Below are positions 1 to 5,014 of a stretch of 8,671 nucleotides of DNA, piece by piece (the stretch's first letter is position 1; the number at the start of each line of letters is the position of its first letter). The stretch is from Haloferacaceae archaeon. Its GTDB lineage: Archaea; Halobacteriota; Halobacteria; Halobacteriales; Haloferacaceae. The stretch lies in the NCBI GenBank assembly GCA_018609965.1, contig JAHENP010000359.1, forward strand, positions 1 through 8,671, in the 5' to 3' direction. Below the pieces are notes generated by a model. It was not told the DNA's origin and did no database searches. It worked only from the letters and a program-made list of their open reading frames with translations. A program made the translations under genes and the position numbers.

Positions 1-150
1 GACGTGCCCGGCGTCGGCCCGGAGACCCGCCGGCGACTGCTCCGTCGGTTCGGCTCCGTCGAGAACGTCCGAGCGGCCAGCCACGACGACCTCACGGACG
101 TGCCTGGGGTCGGGGCGCCGACCGCCGAGACGCTCGACTCGCGGCTGTAG
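1..150 (+). CDS. uvrC: C-terminal end of a helix-hairpin-helix DNA repair protein, probably UvrC (5' partial)
   Basis: Frame 1 is open from the first base to a TAG at 148-150 and gives 49 residues. These contain two tandem helix-hairpin-helix motifs, [19 protein letters not shown] and, 25 residues later, [12 protein letters not shown]. Each has the hydrophobic-P-G-V-G hairpin that contacts the DNA backbone. A (HhH)2 module at the extreme C-terminus is found in UvrC, the excinuclease subunit that makes both incisions around bulky lesions, and in XPF/Hef nucleases. The wording [15 protein letters not shown] resembles the UvrC tail (as in bacterial VPGVGPKRRQ...LLKY...GL..ASVEEI) more than Hef, so UvrC is preferred. 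The nuclease domains lie outside the window, so this rests on about 50 residues. The gene ends 77 bases before the next start and may be separately transcribed from it. Confidence 0.65.
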   Translation, partial: DVPGVGPETRRRLLRRFGSVENVRAASHDDLTDVPGVGAPTAETLDSRL

Positions 151-197
151 CCGTGACAGCGTCGCGGCTCACCGGTAGTCGCCGCCGAGCCTCCCTG

Positions 198-204
198 CTT
201 TTGT
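198..204 (+). promoter_or_regulatory. TATA-like box for the nicotinate phosphoribosyltransferase gene
   Basis: The T-rich stretch CTTTTGT stands out in GC-rich surroundings. It is centred 27 bases upstream of the ATG at 228, the spacing expected for a leaderless haloarchaeal transcript. It also argues that translation starts at 228 and not at the in-frame ATG at 153, which lies upstream of the box. The match to a consensus TATA box is weak. Confidence 0.45.
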
Positions 205-227
205 CGGATGGCGCGCTATCTCTCTGC

Positions 228-1472
228 ATGACCGACACGCCGGCGGACAGTCGCGCCGACACAGACGACCACGTCGACAGCGGAGTCGCCGCCGACAGCG
301 GAGTCGCCGCCGACAGCGGAGTCGCCGCCGACAGCCCGTTTGACACCGTCACCGACGAGCAGGTGCTCGCGGGCCAAGCGACGGACGCCTACTTCCGGCG
401 GACACGCGAGACGCTGGCGGCCGCCGACCGCACCCCAGAGGTGGTCGCCGAGGTGACGGTCGACCAGTTCCCGACCGGTGGGTTCGACCTGCTCGCGGGC
501 GTCGAGAACGCCGTCGAACTCCTCGCCGGCCGGGATGTCGACGTCGCGGCGCTCCCGCCGGGAACGTTGTTCGACGGCGGGCCGGTGATGCGGATCGAGG
601 GGTCGTATCTGGCGTTCGCGGAGTTAGAGACTGCACTCCTGGGGTTCCTCTCACACGCCACCGGCATCGCTACCGCCGCACTGCGGTGTCGCCGCGCCGC
701 CCCGGAGACGACCCTACTCTCTTTCGGGGCGCGCCACGTCCACCCCGCAATCGCGGGAATGGTCGAGAAGAGCGCGCTGCAGGCTGGCTTCGACGGGTTC
801 TCACACGTCGCCGCCGGCGACCAGCTCGACCGCGACCCGTCGGGGACGATGCCACACGCGCTCGTGATCTGTTTCGGCCGCGAAGACCGCGCCGACGCGT
901 GGCGCGCGTTCGCCGAGGCCGCGCCCGACCGGACCCCGACGGTGGCGTTGTGTGACACGTACGACGACGAGGTGAGTGAGGTGTTGGCGGCCGTCGACGA
1001 ACTCGGCGACGAGTTAGACGGCGTGCGGCTCGACACAACCGGCTCGCGGCGCGGCGATTTCCGCGCCATCGCCCGTGAGGTGGCGTGGGAACTGGACGCC
1101 CGTGGCCACGACGACGTGGACATCTTCCTCTCGGGTGGGCTGGGGCCGGCAGACCTCCGCGAACTCCGCGGCGTGGCCGACGGGTTCGGCGTCGGCGGCT
1201 TCGTCTCGAACGCGGACCCGGTGGACTGCTCCGTCGATCTGGTCGAAGTCGACGGCGAGCCGGCGGCGAAACGCGGCAAGCTCTCGGGCGCGAAGTCCGT
1301 CTACCGCACGCCCGAGGGGGGCCACCACGTCGGCCGCCGCGACCGTGACGGCCCCGCAGACGGGGAGTCGTTGTTGGAGCCGGTGATCGAGAACGGCGAC
1401 CGGGTGGTGTCGTTCGACGTGGACGCGACTGCAGAACGTGCGCTCGTGGACGCAGAACGGGTCGGGTTCTGA
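228..1472 (+). CDS. pncB: Nicotinate phosphoribosyltransferase, archaeal type
   Basis: This 414-residue cytoplasmic enzyme is predicted to join nicotinate and PRPP into nicotinate mononucleotide, the entry step of NAD salvage (Preiss-Handler pathway). Family signatures are SYLAFAELETALLGFLSHATGIAT at about 126-149 (the E...E..LLG..SHA block), LSFGARHVHP at 164-173 with the arginine-histidine pair of the active site, LDT at 268-270, and the phosphate-binding strand-loop FLSGGLG at 300-306. GVGGFVSN and the final KLSGAKSVYR block at 351-360 follow. Length is close to the ~390-residue archaeal enzymes plus an acidic N-terminal tail of about 36 residues. That tail contains three copies of DSGVAA. 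An upstream in-frame ATG at 153 would add 25 basic residues untypical of the family, and a TATA-like box at 198-204 favours 228. The 3' end converges on the AMMECR1 gene with a 31-base gap. The family is secure; nicotinate versus nicotinamide specificity is inferred from the family. Confidence 0.9.
   Translation: MTDTPADSRADTDDHVDSGVAADSGVAADSGVAADSPFDTVTDEQVLAGQATDAYFRRTRETLAAADRTPEVVAEVTVDQFPTGGFDLLAGVENAVELLAGRDVDVAALPPGTLFDGGPVMRIEGSYLAFAELETALLGFLSHATGIATAALRCRRAAPETTLLSFGARHVHPAIAGMVEKSALQAGFDGFSHVAAGDQLDRDPSGTMPHALVICFGREDRADAWRAFAEAAPDRTPTVALCDTYDDEVSEVLAAVDELGDELDGVRLDTTGSRRGDFRAIAREVAWELDARGHDDVDIFLSGGLGPADLRELRGVADGFGVGGFVSNADPVDCSVDLVEVDGEPAAKRGKLSGAKSVYRTPEGGHHVGRRDRDGPADGESLLEPVIENGDRVVSFDVDATAERALVDAERVGF
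276..335 (+). repeat. In-frame 18-bp tandem repeat, 3 copies plus 6 bases
   Basis: The unit GACAGCGGAGTCGCCGCC occurs three times without a mismatch (276-293, 294-311, 312-329) and is followed by the first six bases of a fourth copy. It encodes (DSGVAA)x3-DS in the N-terminal tail of the phosphoribosyltransferase. Since 18 is divisible by three, copy-number change by slippage would keep the frame. Identity at the nucleotide level suggests recent expansion. Confidence 0.95.
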
Positions 1473-1489
1473 ACTGCTCGGTCGAGACG

Positions 1490-1501
1490 GCGCTTCGGCG
1501 C
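1490..1501. other. C(UUCG)G tetraloop hairpin between convergent genes
   Basis: GCGC-TTCG-GCGC forms a perfect 4-bp stem closed by the unusually stable C(UUCG)G tetraloop when transcribed from the plus strand. It sits in the 31-base gap between the phosphoribosyltransferase stop (1472) and the AMMECR1 stop (1504). It could mark the 3' end of the phosphoribosyltransferase mRNA. No T-run follows, so a terminator role is not shown. Confidence 0.35.
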
Positions 1502-1503
1502 GG

Positions 1504-2106
1504 CTACAGCTCTTCGACGCTGCCGCCGTCCGGCCGCTCGCGGTACACCTGGCCGTCGATGAGCGTGATCACCGCCTCCTCGTCCTGCCAGGCCAACGGG
1601 GGGAGCCCGGACTTCCGGCAGGTGCGCGAGAGGAACTGTTCGGCGCTCCACCCGTTCTCGACGGGCACCGTCGGATAGTGCCAGCCGTGTGTGCTGCCGT
1701 GGTCGATGGCGACGCCGTGGCGGCCGAGTTCGATGTCTTCGACGGGGTCGTCGGTGAGCGTGAGGTCTTCGACGACACAGACGGACACCTGGAGGGTGTC
1801 GAGTTCGCCACCCTCCACCTCGGAGCCGCCGGAGTCGGCGGAGGCGGCGCCGATGGCGGCGTCGACAATCGCGTGACCGAGCTGGTCGTCTGTCTGATAC
1901 GATCCCGCACAGCCACGGAGGCGACCGCGCCCGCGTGTCGAACTCAGCCGGACGAACGCACCAGTTCGGTTGTAGAACGCGTCACGCATACTCCCCGGAT
2001 CTTCGCGTTGTCCGCGTTCGACGAAGGCAGCCACCGACTCTCGGGCGAGTTCGACCGCGCGAACGCCGTCCTGGTACGAGAGTTCCACGGCCCGGGCTTG
2101 AGACAT
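1504..2106 (-). CDS. AMMECR1 family protein
   Basis: The 200-residue product matches the AMMECR1 family (PF01871/TIGR00296), found in archaea, many bacteria and eukaryotes. The hallmark LRGC-G segment is at 63-68 (RLRGCAGSY). Other conserved blocks are FVRL before it, the strand LQVSVCVVEDL at about 105-115, GRHGVAIDHG at 128-137 and VENGWSAEQFLSRTCRKSGLPP at about 149-170. The biochemical function of the family is not established; the invariant RGC cysteine suggests a catalytic or binding role. Start choice: the ATG at 2104-2106 gives MSQARAVELSYQDG, a normal family N-terminus, with a TATA-like box 25-30 bases upstream. An in-frame upstream start would run into the RNase P RNA gene. The insertion DSGGSEVEGG at 91-100 looks like an acidic halophilic loop. 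The gene is divergent from rnpB across about 60 bases. Confidence 0.9.
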   Translation of the reverse strand: MSQARAVELSYQDGVRAVELARESVAAFVERGQREDPGSMRDAFYNRTGAFVRLSSTRGRGRLRGCAGSYQTDDQLGHAIVDAAIGAASADSGGSEVEGGELDTLQVSVCVVEDLTLTDDPVEDIELGRHGVAIDHGSTHGWHYPTVPVENGWSAEQFLSRTCRKSGLPPLAWQDEEAVITLIDGQVYRERPDGGSVEEL

Positions 2107-2130
2107 ACCGCGGAGAACGGGCCGGGGAGA

Positions 2131-2136
2131 CTTGAA
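2131..2136. promoter_or_regulatory. Possible shared TATA-like element of the AMMECR1 / rnpB divergent promoter
   Basis: CTTGAA (TTCAAG on the minus strand) is the only A/T-rich hexamer well placed for both genes. It lies 25-30 bases from the AMMECR1 ATG on the minus strand and about 30 bases from the first paired base of RNase P RNA on the plus strand. The two genes may share or closely overlap their promoters. The sequence is a poor TATA match, so this is an inference from spacing. Confidence 0.35.
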
Positions 2137-2164
2137 CCCTTCCCCGCCTGCCGGGAGAGTTATC

Positions 2165-2610
2165 AAGGGGGGTCGTCTACCCGGGGGTGGCAGAGGGAGC
2201 CCGACCCCCGTGGCGACACGAGGAAAGTCCCCCCACCGTCCGGGCAGGCGACCGGGCACACGCCCGGAGTCGGAGACGGCTGGCTCTCGAACAGAGACGA
2301 CACCGCCCGCGTCGACCGATGAGGCGTGCGAACCGCCCCGAGAGGGGTCTGCGGCCGCGAGGCCGCGAGCACCGCGTGGCGACCCGCGCGGGCCGGGAGC
2401 CCCCGCCGAGGGAGGAGATCACGACTCTCCACTGACGCGCGGGAACGGGTGGAACGACGAACTTCGCCGGTGCAAGCCCACGCCGACGGCGCACACGCGC
2501 CCGATGGTAGTCTGGACGGGACCGCCGGGCCGTGGCTCGCCACGGCCTGCGGGGCCGGCGTGGGCGCTCAGCCGAATGTCGGGTCGAACCGAAGGGGGCT
2601 TACTCCCCTC
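2165..2610 (+). ncRNA. rnpB: RNase P RNA, archaeal type A
   Basis: This is the catalytic RNA of RNase P, which trims the 5' leader from pre-tRNAs. The universal GAGGAAAGTCC (conserved region I) is at 2220-2230 and GAAGGGGGCTTAC (conserved region V) at 2591-2603. They form the P4 helix: AAG-[bulged U2228]-CCCCC (2225-2233) with GGGGG-CUU (2594-2601). P1 pairs 2166-2172 with 2603-2609, P2 pairs GUCGUC (2172-2177) with GGCGAC (2212-2217), and P3 pairs CGGGGGU (2182-2188) with ACCCCCG (2204-2210). Further perfect hairpins are CCGGGC/GCCCGG (2252-2257/2262-2267) and GGCCGTGG/CCACGGCC (2528-2535/2540-2547). The length of about 446 nt fits haloarchaeal homologues. The ends are set from P1 and are good to within several bases. 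Open reading frames across this segment are by-products of GC content. Confidence 0.95.
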
Positions 2611-2661
2611 AGCCGCTCTCGTGTCGACAGCCACCGCCGTGTCGCTTCGTCAGGTCGAAAG

Positions 2662-2668
2662 AAATTAT
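2662..2668 (+). promoter_or_regulatory. TATA box of the two-TM zinc-finger-like protein gene
   Basis: AAATTAT, preceded by a purine-rich BRE-like GAAAG, is centred 29 bases upstream of the ATG at 2694. It is one of the most AT-rich spots in the window. It supports a leaderless transcript beginning at or next to that ATG and a unit separate from rnpB. Confidence 0.65.
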
Positions 2669-2693
2669 CTGTCGGCGGGCGAGTCGGCGACTG

Positions 2694-3206
2694 ATGTCGG
2701 ACCAGCCGGACGATCTCCCCGAACAGATCGGCGTTCTGTTGTCCACGCTTGCGGGACTGTTGTCGCTCGGGTTCGGTATCCTGTTGCTCGTTGGCGTTCT
2801 CGACGGGTTGTTCGGTGGGGCCGGAGTACGAATCTTTCCAACGGTTCTTGCGCTCGTGTTTCTCTCAATCGCCGTCGCCACACTTCCCTCACTGCGACCG
2901 CCAATCCACCGCTTTCGCTCACTCGACACGTTCGGCCGGCACCGGCAGGTTGACCGCCGGATCGTCGACGATCCGGACCACGGCCAACCGTGTGCCGTTT
3001 GCGGCGAGACGGTGACACAGGGGGTTGAACGGCGCTACCGCGACGACCTGTTCGTCGCCGGGATTCCGGTGGCGGCCGACACGATCGGCTACAACAGCTA
3101 CTGTGTCGAGTGTACAGACGAGACGGAACGAGACGACGATCCCACCAGAGAGAGACAGCCGGAACGAAACGACGAGGACGGCCGAGCCCGGAGCCGTCGA
3201 CAGTGA
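2694..3206 (+). CDS. Small two-TM membrane protein with C-terminal CxxC...CxxC motif
   Basis: This 170-residue protein is not assigned to a named family here. After a short acidic N-terminus (MSDQPDDLPEQ) come two hydrophobic segments at about 12-37 and 46-64, joined by a short GLFGGAG turn. They predict a membrane hairpin with both ends on the same side. A basic linker (about 68-92) leads to a small domain with Cys100-x2-Cys103 and Cys137-x2-Cys140, spaced like a four-cysteine zinc ribbon. The last 25 residues are strongly charged and probably disordered. The ATG at 2694 is chosen because a good TATA box lies 29 bases upstream; the longer reading frame from 2532 would overlap rnpB and have a basic, unlikely N-terminus. 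The next unit begins with its own promoter about 90 bases downstream. Metal binding and topology are inferences from spacing and hydrophobicity. Confidence 0.75.
   Translation: MSDQPDDLPEQIGVLLSTLAGLLSLGFGILLLVGVLDGLFGGAGVRIFPTVLALVFLSIAVATLPSLRPPIHRFRSLDTFGRHRQVDRRIVDDPDHGQPCAVCGETVTQGVERRYRDDLFVAGIPVAADTIGYNSYCVECTDETERDDDPTRERQPERNDEDGRARSRRQ
2957..2976. repeat. Perfect 20-bp palindrome inside the two-TM protein gene
   Basis: CCGGATCGTC-GACGATCCGG is identical to its own reverse complement with no spacer. It lies in frame and encodes part of the linker (RRIVDDPD) between the membrane hairpin and the cysteine motif. It may be a chance outcome of GC-rich codon use or a protein-binding site. 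Confidence 0.9.
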
Positions 3207-3297
3207 CACTCGCGATGTCGAAGCTGGTCTCTCTGGGCCCCAACGTGTCGACTCGTCACTGACCCGGCCACGGTAGTACGTCTCTCTCGACACAGTC

Positions 3298-3303
3298 TTT
3301 TTA
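3298..3303 (+). promoter_or_regulatory. TATA box of the toxin-antitoxin operon
   Basis: TTTTTA lies 27-28 bases before the GTG at 3328. The spacing supports a leaderless transcript and that GTG as the antitoxin start. It gives the pair a promoter separate from the upstream membrane-protein gene. Confidence 0.65.
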
Positions 3304-3327
3304 CCCGTTGCCGAGCCAGTGGTGCGT

Positions 3328-3486
3328 GTGTCACACGACAGCGACACCTCCCGGCGGTCACAGTCCGACGACGTGCGGCCAGACGAGCGCGAGGTGATCG
3401 CCGAGCGGCGAGACAGCCTCGCCGACGAGGCGAGCCACCTCTCGCTTGAAGCGGTGCTTGACGACCTCGACATCGAACTCGAGTAG
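3328..3486 (+). CDS. Small antitoxin-like protein, partner of the RelE-type toxin
   Basis: A 52-residue, highly charged protein begins MSHDSDTSRRSQ with a GTG start. Residues 17-52 look like one or two amphipathic helices (VRPDEREVIAERRDSL then LSLEAVLDDLDIELE). This layout, a short helix plus an acidic C-terminal tail, is typical of RelB-type antitoxins that wrap around their toxin. The call rests mainly on context: the stop at 3484-3486 is one base before the GTG of a RelE/ParE-like toxin, and the pair has its own TATA box. An in-frame GTG at 3322 is possible but sits closer to the box. No clear DNA-binding domain is visible, so autoregulation cannot be read from the sequence. The gene is too short to be recognised easily by automated calling. 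Confidence 0.7.
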   Translation: MSHDSDTSRRSQSDDVRPDEREVIAERRDSLADEASHLSLEAVLDDLDIELE

Positions 3487-3487
3487 C

Positions 3488-3814
3488 GTGCCGGAGCCGC
3501 CGTCCGAACTCAGGTTTCTCCCGGAGGCGCGGGACGACCTCGTAGCCGTCCGACAGCAGTCTCCGGAGGATGCGGAACGAATCCTCTCGAAAATTCACGA
3601 CTGGACAGAGAAGATCGAGTGGGGCCGTGTCCCGCAGACACACCTAACGTACCTGACCGGTGCCGGTGAACACAACTTCTACCGCGAACGGGTCGGGAAC
3701 AGCGGGTACCGCGTCATCTACGAGATCTCCGGCGAGACGATGACCGTCGTTGCGGTGCGTCCAAAAGGTGAGAACACGTACGATGTCGACTCGTTTGGCG
3801 ACCGAGTCGAGTGA
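3488..3814 (+). CDS. RelE/ParE-superfamily toxin
   Basis: The 108-residue protein has the layout of a RelE/ParE fold. It begins with a strand and PEARDDL helix (SELRFLPEARDDLVAV, about 7-22). A second helix follows (SPEDAERILSKIHDWTEKI, about 25-43), then the strand-rich core with FYRERVGNSGYRVIYEI (64-80) and MTVVAVRPKGENTYD (85-99). RelE members are ribosome-dependent mRNA endonucleases and ParE members poison gyrase. The basic residues of the core (R66, R68, R75, R91, K93) and Y98 near the C-terminus suit the RelE side, but the split cannot be settled by eye. A GTG at 3488 is chosen because the family begins a few residues before the PEARDDL helix and because it puts the gene one base after the antitoxin stop. 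An upstream ATG at 3446 would lie inside the antitoxin gene. Toxin and antitoxin are probably co-transcribed and coupled. Confidence 0.85.
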   Translation: MPEPPSELRFLPEARDDLVAVRQQSPEDAERILSKIHDWTEKIEWGRVPQTHLTYLTGAGEHNFYRERVGNSGYRVIYEISGETMTVVAVRPKGENTYDVDSFGDRVE

Positions 3815-3904
3815 TTCCCGCCCACGGATACCGCGTCTTGTCGCGTGACCTCCCGCGAGCGAACACAGCGTCTCGCCGTGTGACTCGGCTTCCGCGACCG
3901 GCAG

Positions 3905-3910
3905 CTATTC
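3905..3910 (+). promoter_or_regulatory. TATA-like box of the azlCD operon
   Basis: CTATTC is centred about 28 bases before the GTG start of azlC at 3936. It is the only A/T-rich hexamer at the right distance and supports that start. The match is moderate. Confidence 0.45.
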
Positions 3911-3935
3911 GCCTCCCACTCTCCGAGTCGGGAAC

Positions 3936-4661
3936 GTGTCAGGACGCGACTCCTTTCTCGCCGGGGCCCGCGCGATCGCGCCGGTGTTGTTGGGTGCGGC
4001 CCCGTTCGGACTAGTGGCGGGTGCGGCCGCCGTCGAGGCGGAGCTCACCGTCGTGCAGGCGCTGGGGCTGTCGACGGTCGTTTTCGCCGGCGCCTCACAG
4101 CTCGCGGCGATCGACCTGCTCGGTCGGGACGCCCCCTTCGCCGTCGTCGTCGGCACCGCGCTGGTGATCAACGCTCGGCTGGTGATGTACTCCGCGTCGA
4201 TCGCGCCGTATCTCGGTCGCCTCTCTCGGGCTCGGAAGGCGCTCGTCGCGTACCTCCTCACCGACCAGGCGTACGCGCTGTCGGTGACACGGTTCCGGCG
4301 TGAGGGTGCCTCGGTGTGGTACTACTTCGGCGCGGCCGTGCCGTTGTGGGTCGTGTTCGTCGCCGCGACCGCGGTCGGTGCCGTCGGCGGCGCACAGCTC
4401 CCGCCGTCGTTACCGCTCGGGTTCGCGGTTCCGTTGGTGTTTCTGGCGGTGCTCACGCCCGCCGTCACGGACAACGCCTCCGTCACGGCCGCCGTGGTCG
4501 GCGGCGGTGTTGCGGTCGCCGGCGCCACACTCCCGTTGAATCTCGGGCTGCTCGGGGGCGCACTCGCCGGGGTCGCCGCCGGACTCCTCGTCGACGAGGC
4601 CGGTGACGACTCGGGCGGCTCTGGGAAGCCGGGCGACCGGGACGGCGGTGAGACGGCGTGA
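3936..4661 (+). CDS. azlC: AzlC family branched-chain amino-acid exporter, large subunit
   Basis: This 241-residue integral membrane protein matches the AzlC family (PF03591), the large subunit of the two-part AzlCD/YgaZH exporters for leucine, isoleucine, valine and analogues. The conserved start ARAIAPVLLGAAPFGLVAGAAAVEAELT (about 10-38) is followed by STVVFAGASQLAAIDLL (46-62). Then come LVINARLVMYSASIAPYL (about 76-93), with the N-R-L-x-Y-S/A block of the family, and YLLTDQAYALS (about 104-114). Several hydrophobic segments fill the rest. The C-terminal ~24 residues form a hydrophilic, acidic, glycine-rich tail probably facing the cytoplasm. Translation starts at GTG, with a TATA-like box 28 bases upstream. 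The stop overlaps the azlD start by four bases (GTGA at 4658-4661). The exact substrate is inferred from the family; methionine export is also known. Confidence 0.9.
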   Translation: MSGRDSFLAGARAIAPVLLGAAPFGLVAGAAAVEAELTVVQALGLSTVVFAGASQLAAIDLLGRDAPFAVVVGTALVINARLVMYSASIAPYLGRLSRARKALVAYLLTDQAYALSVTRFRREGASVWYYFGAAVPLWVVFVAATAVGAVGGAQLPPSLPLGFAVPLVFLAVLTPAVTDNASVTAAVVGGGVAVAGATLPLNLGLLGGALAGVAAGLLVDEAGDDSGGSGKPGDRDGGETA

Positions 4662-4975
4662 CTGGTGTCGCGTGGCCCGCCATCGTCGCGATCGGCGTCG
4701 GCACGCTCCTGTTGCGCGCGTCGTTCCTCTACCTCTACGAGCGGATCGACCTCCCGCCCCGCGGAGAACGGGCGTTGGAACTCGTTCCCGCGGCCGTGTT
4801 GTCCGCACTCGTCGCGCCGTCACTGCTCGCGCCCGAGGGGGCCGTCACGGTCGTCGGCAACGACCGGCTGGTCGCGGGTGTCGCGGCGCTTGTCGTGGCG
4901 TGGACCACCGAGAACATCTTCGCGACACTGGCCGTCGGGTTCGTCGTCCTGTTGGGGCTCCAGTATCTGGTGTGA
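4658..4975 (+). CDS. azlD: AzlD family branched-chain amino-acid exporter, small subunit
   Basis: A 105-residue, very hydrophobic protein matches the AzlD family (PF05437) in length and pattern. A first TM segment (WPAIVAIGVGTLLLRASFLYL, about 6-26) contains the typical G-x-x-T-L-L-x-R motif. After ERIDLPPRGERALELVPAAVLSALVAPSLL (about 29-58) come two TM stretches (about 70-85 and 88-104). It should form the exporter with AzlC and has little function alone. The GTG start overlaps the azlC stop as GTGA, so the two are translationally coupled. The stop lies 39 bases before the convergent oxidoreductase gene's stop. Confidence 0.9.
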   Translation: MTGVAWPAIVAIGVGTLLLRASFLYLYERIDLPPRGERALELVPAAVLSALVAPSLLAPEGAVTVVGNDRLVAGVAALVVAWTTENIFATLAVGFVVLLGLQYLV

Positions 4976-4989
4976 CACCCTCCAGGTGT
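4975..4989. other. Short hairpin between azlD and the convergent oxidoreductase
   Basis: ACACC-CTCCA-GGTGT can form a 5-bp stem directly after the azlD stop codon, in the 39-base gap between convergent genes. It may help define transcript ends. It is short and has no T-run, so it is only a candidate. Confidence 0.25.
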
Positions 4990-5014
4990 GGCGAGCCGCG
5001 GGTCGCCCCGTCGT

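Noticed and set aside
153..227. Upstream ATG start for the phosphoribosyltransferase
   Set aside because: It would add 25 Arg/Ser-rich residues foreign to the family and lies upstream of the TATA-like box at 198-204.
389..1279. Minus-strand reading frame of 296 codons opposite the phosphoribosyltransferase
   Set aside because: It is a Ser/Arg/Pro-rich translation with no recognisable motif, opposite a well-supported gene.
2132..2953. Long plus-strand reading frame of 273 codons covering rnpB and the start of the two-TM gene
   Set aside because: It overlaps RNase P RNA, whose helices are verified by pairing. The translation is Arg/Pro-rich with no family resemblance and unlike the acidic halophilic proteins around it.
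3815..3935. Possible extra small gene between the toxin and azlC
   Set aside because: The 67-codon frame starting at 3811 is basic and motif-free, and it covers the azlC promoter and start in another frame.
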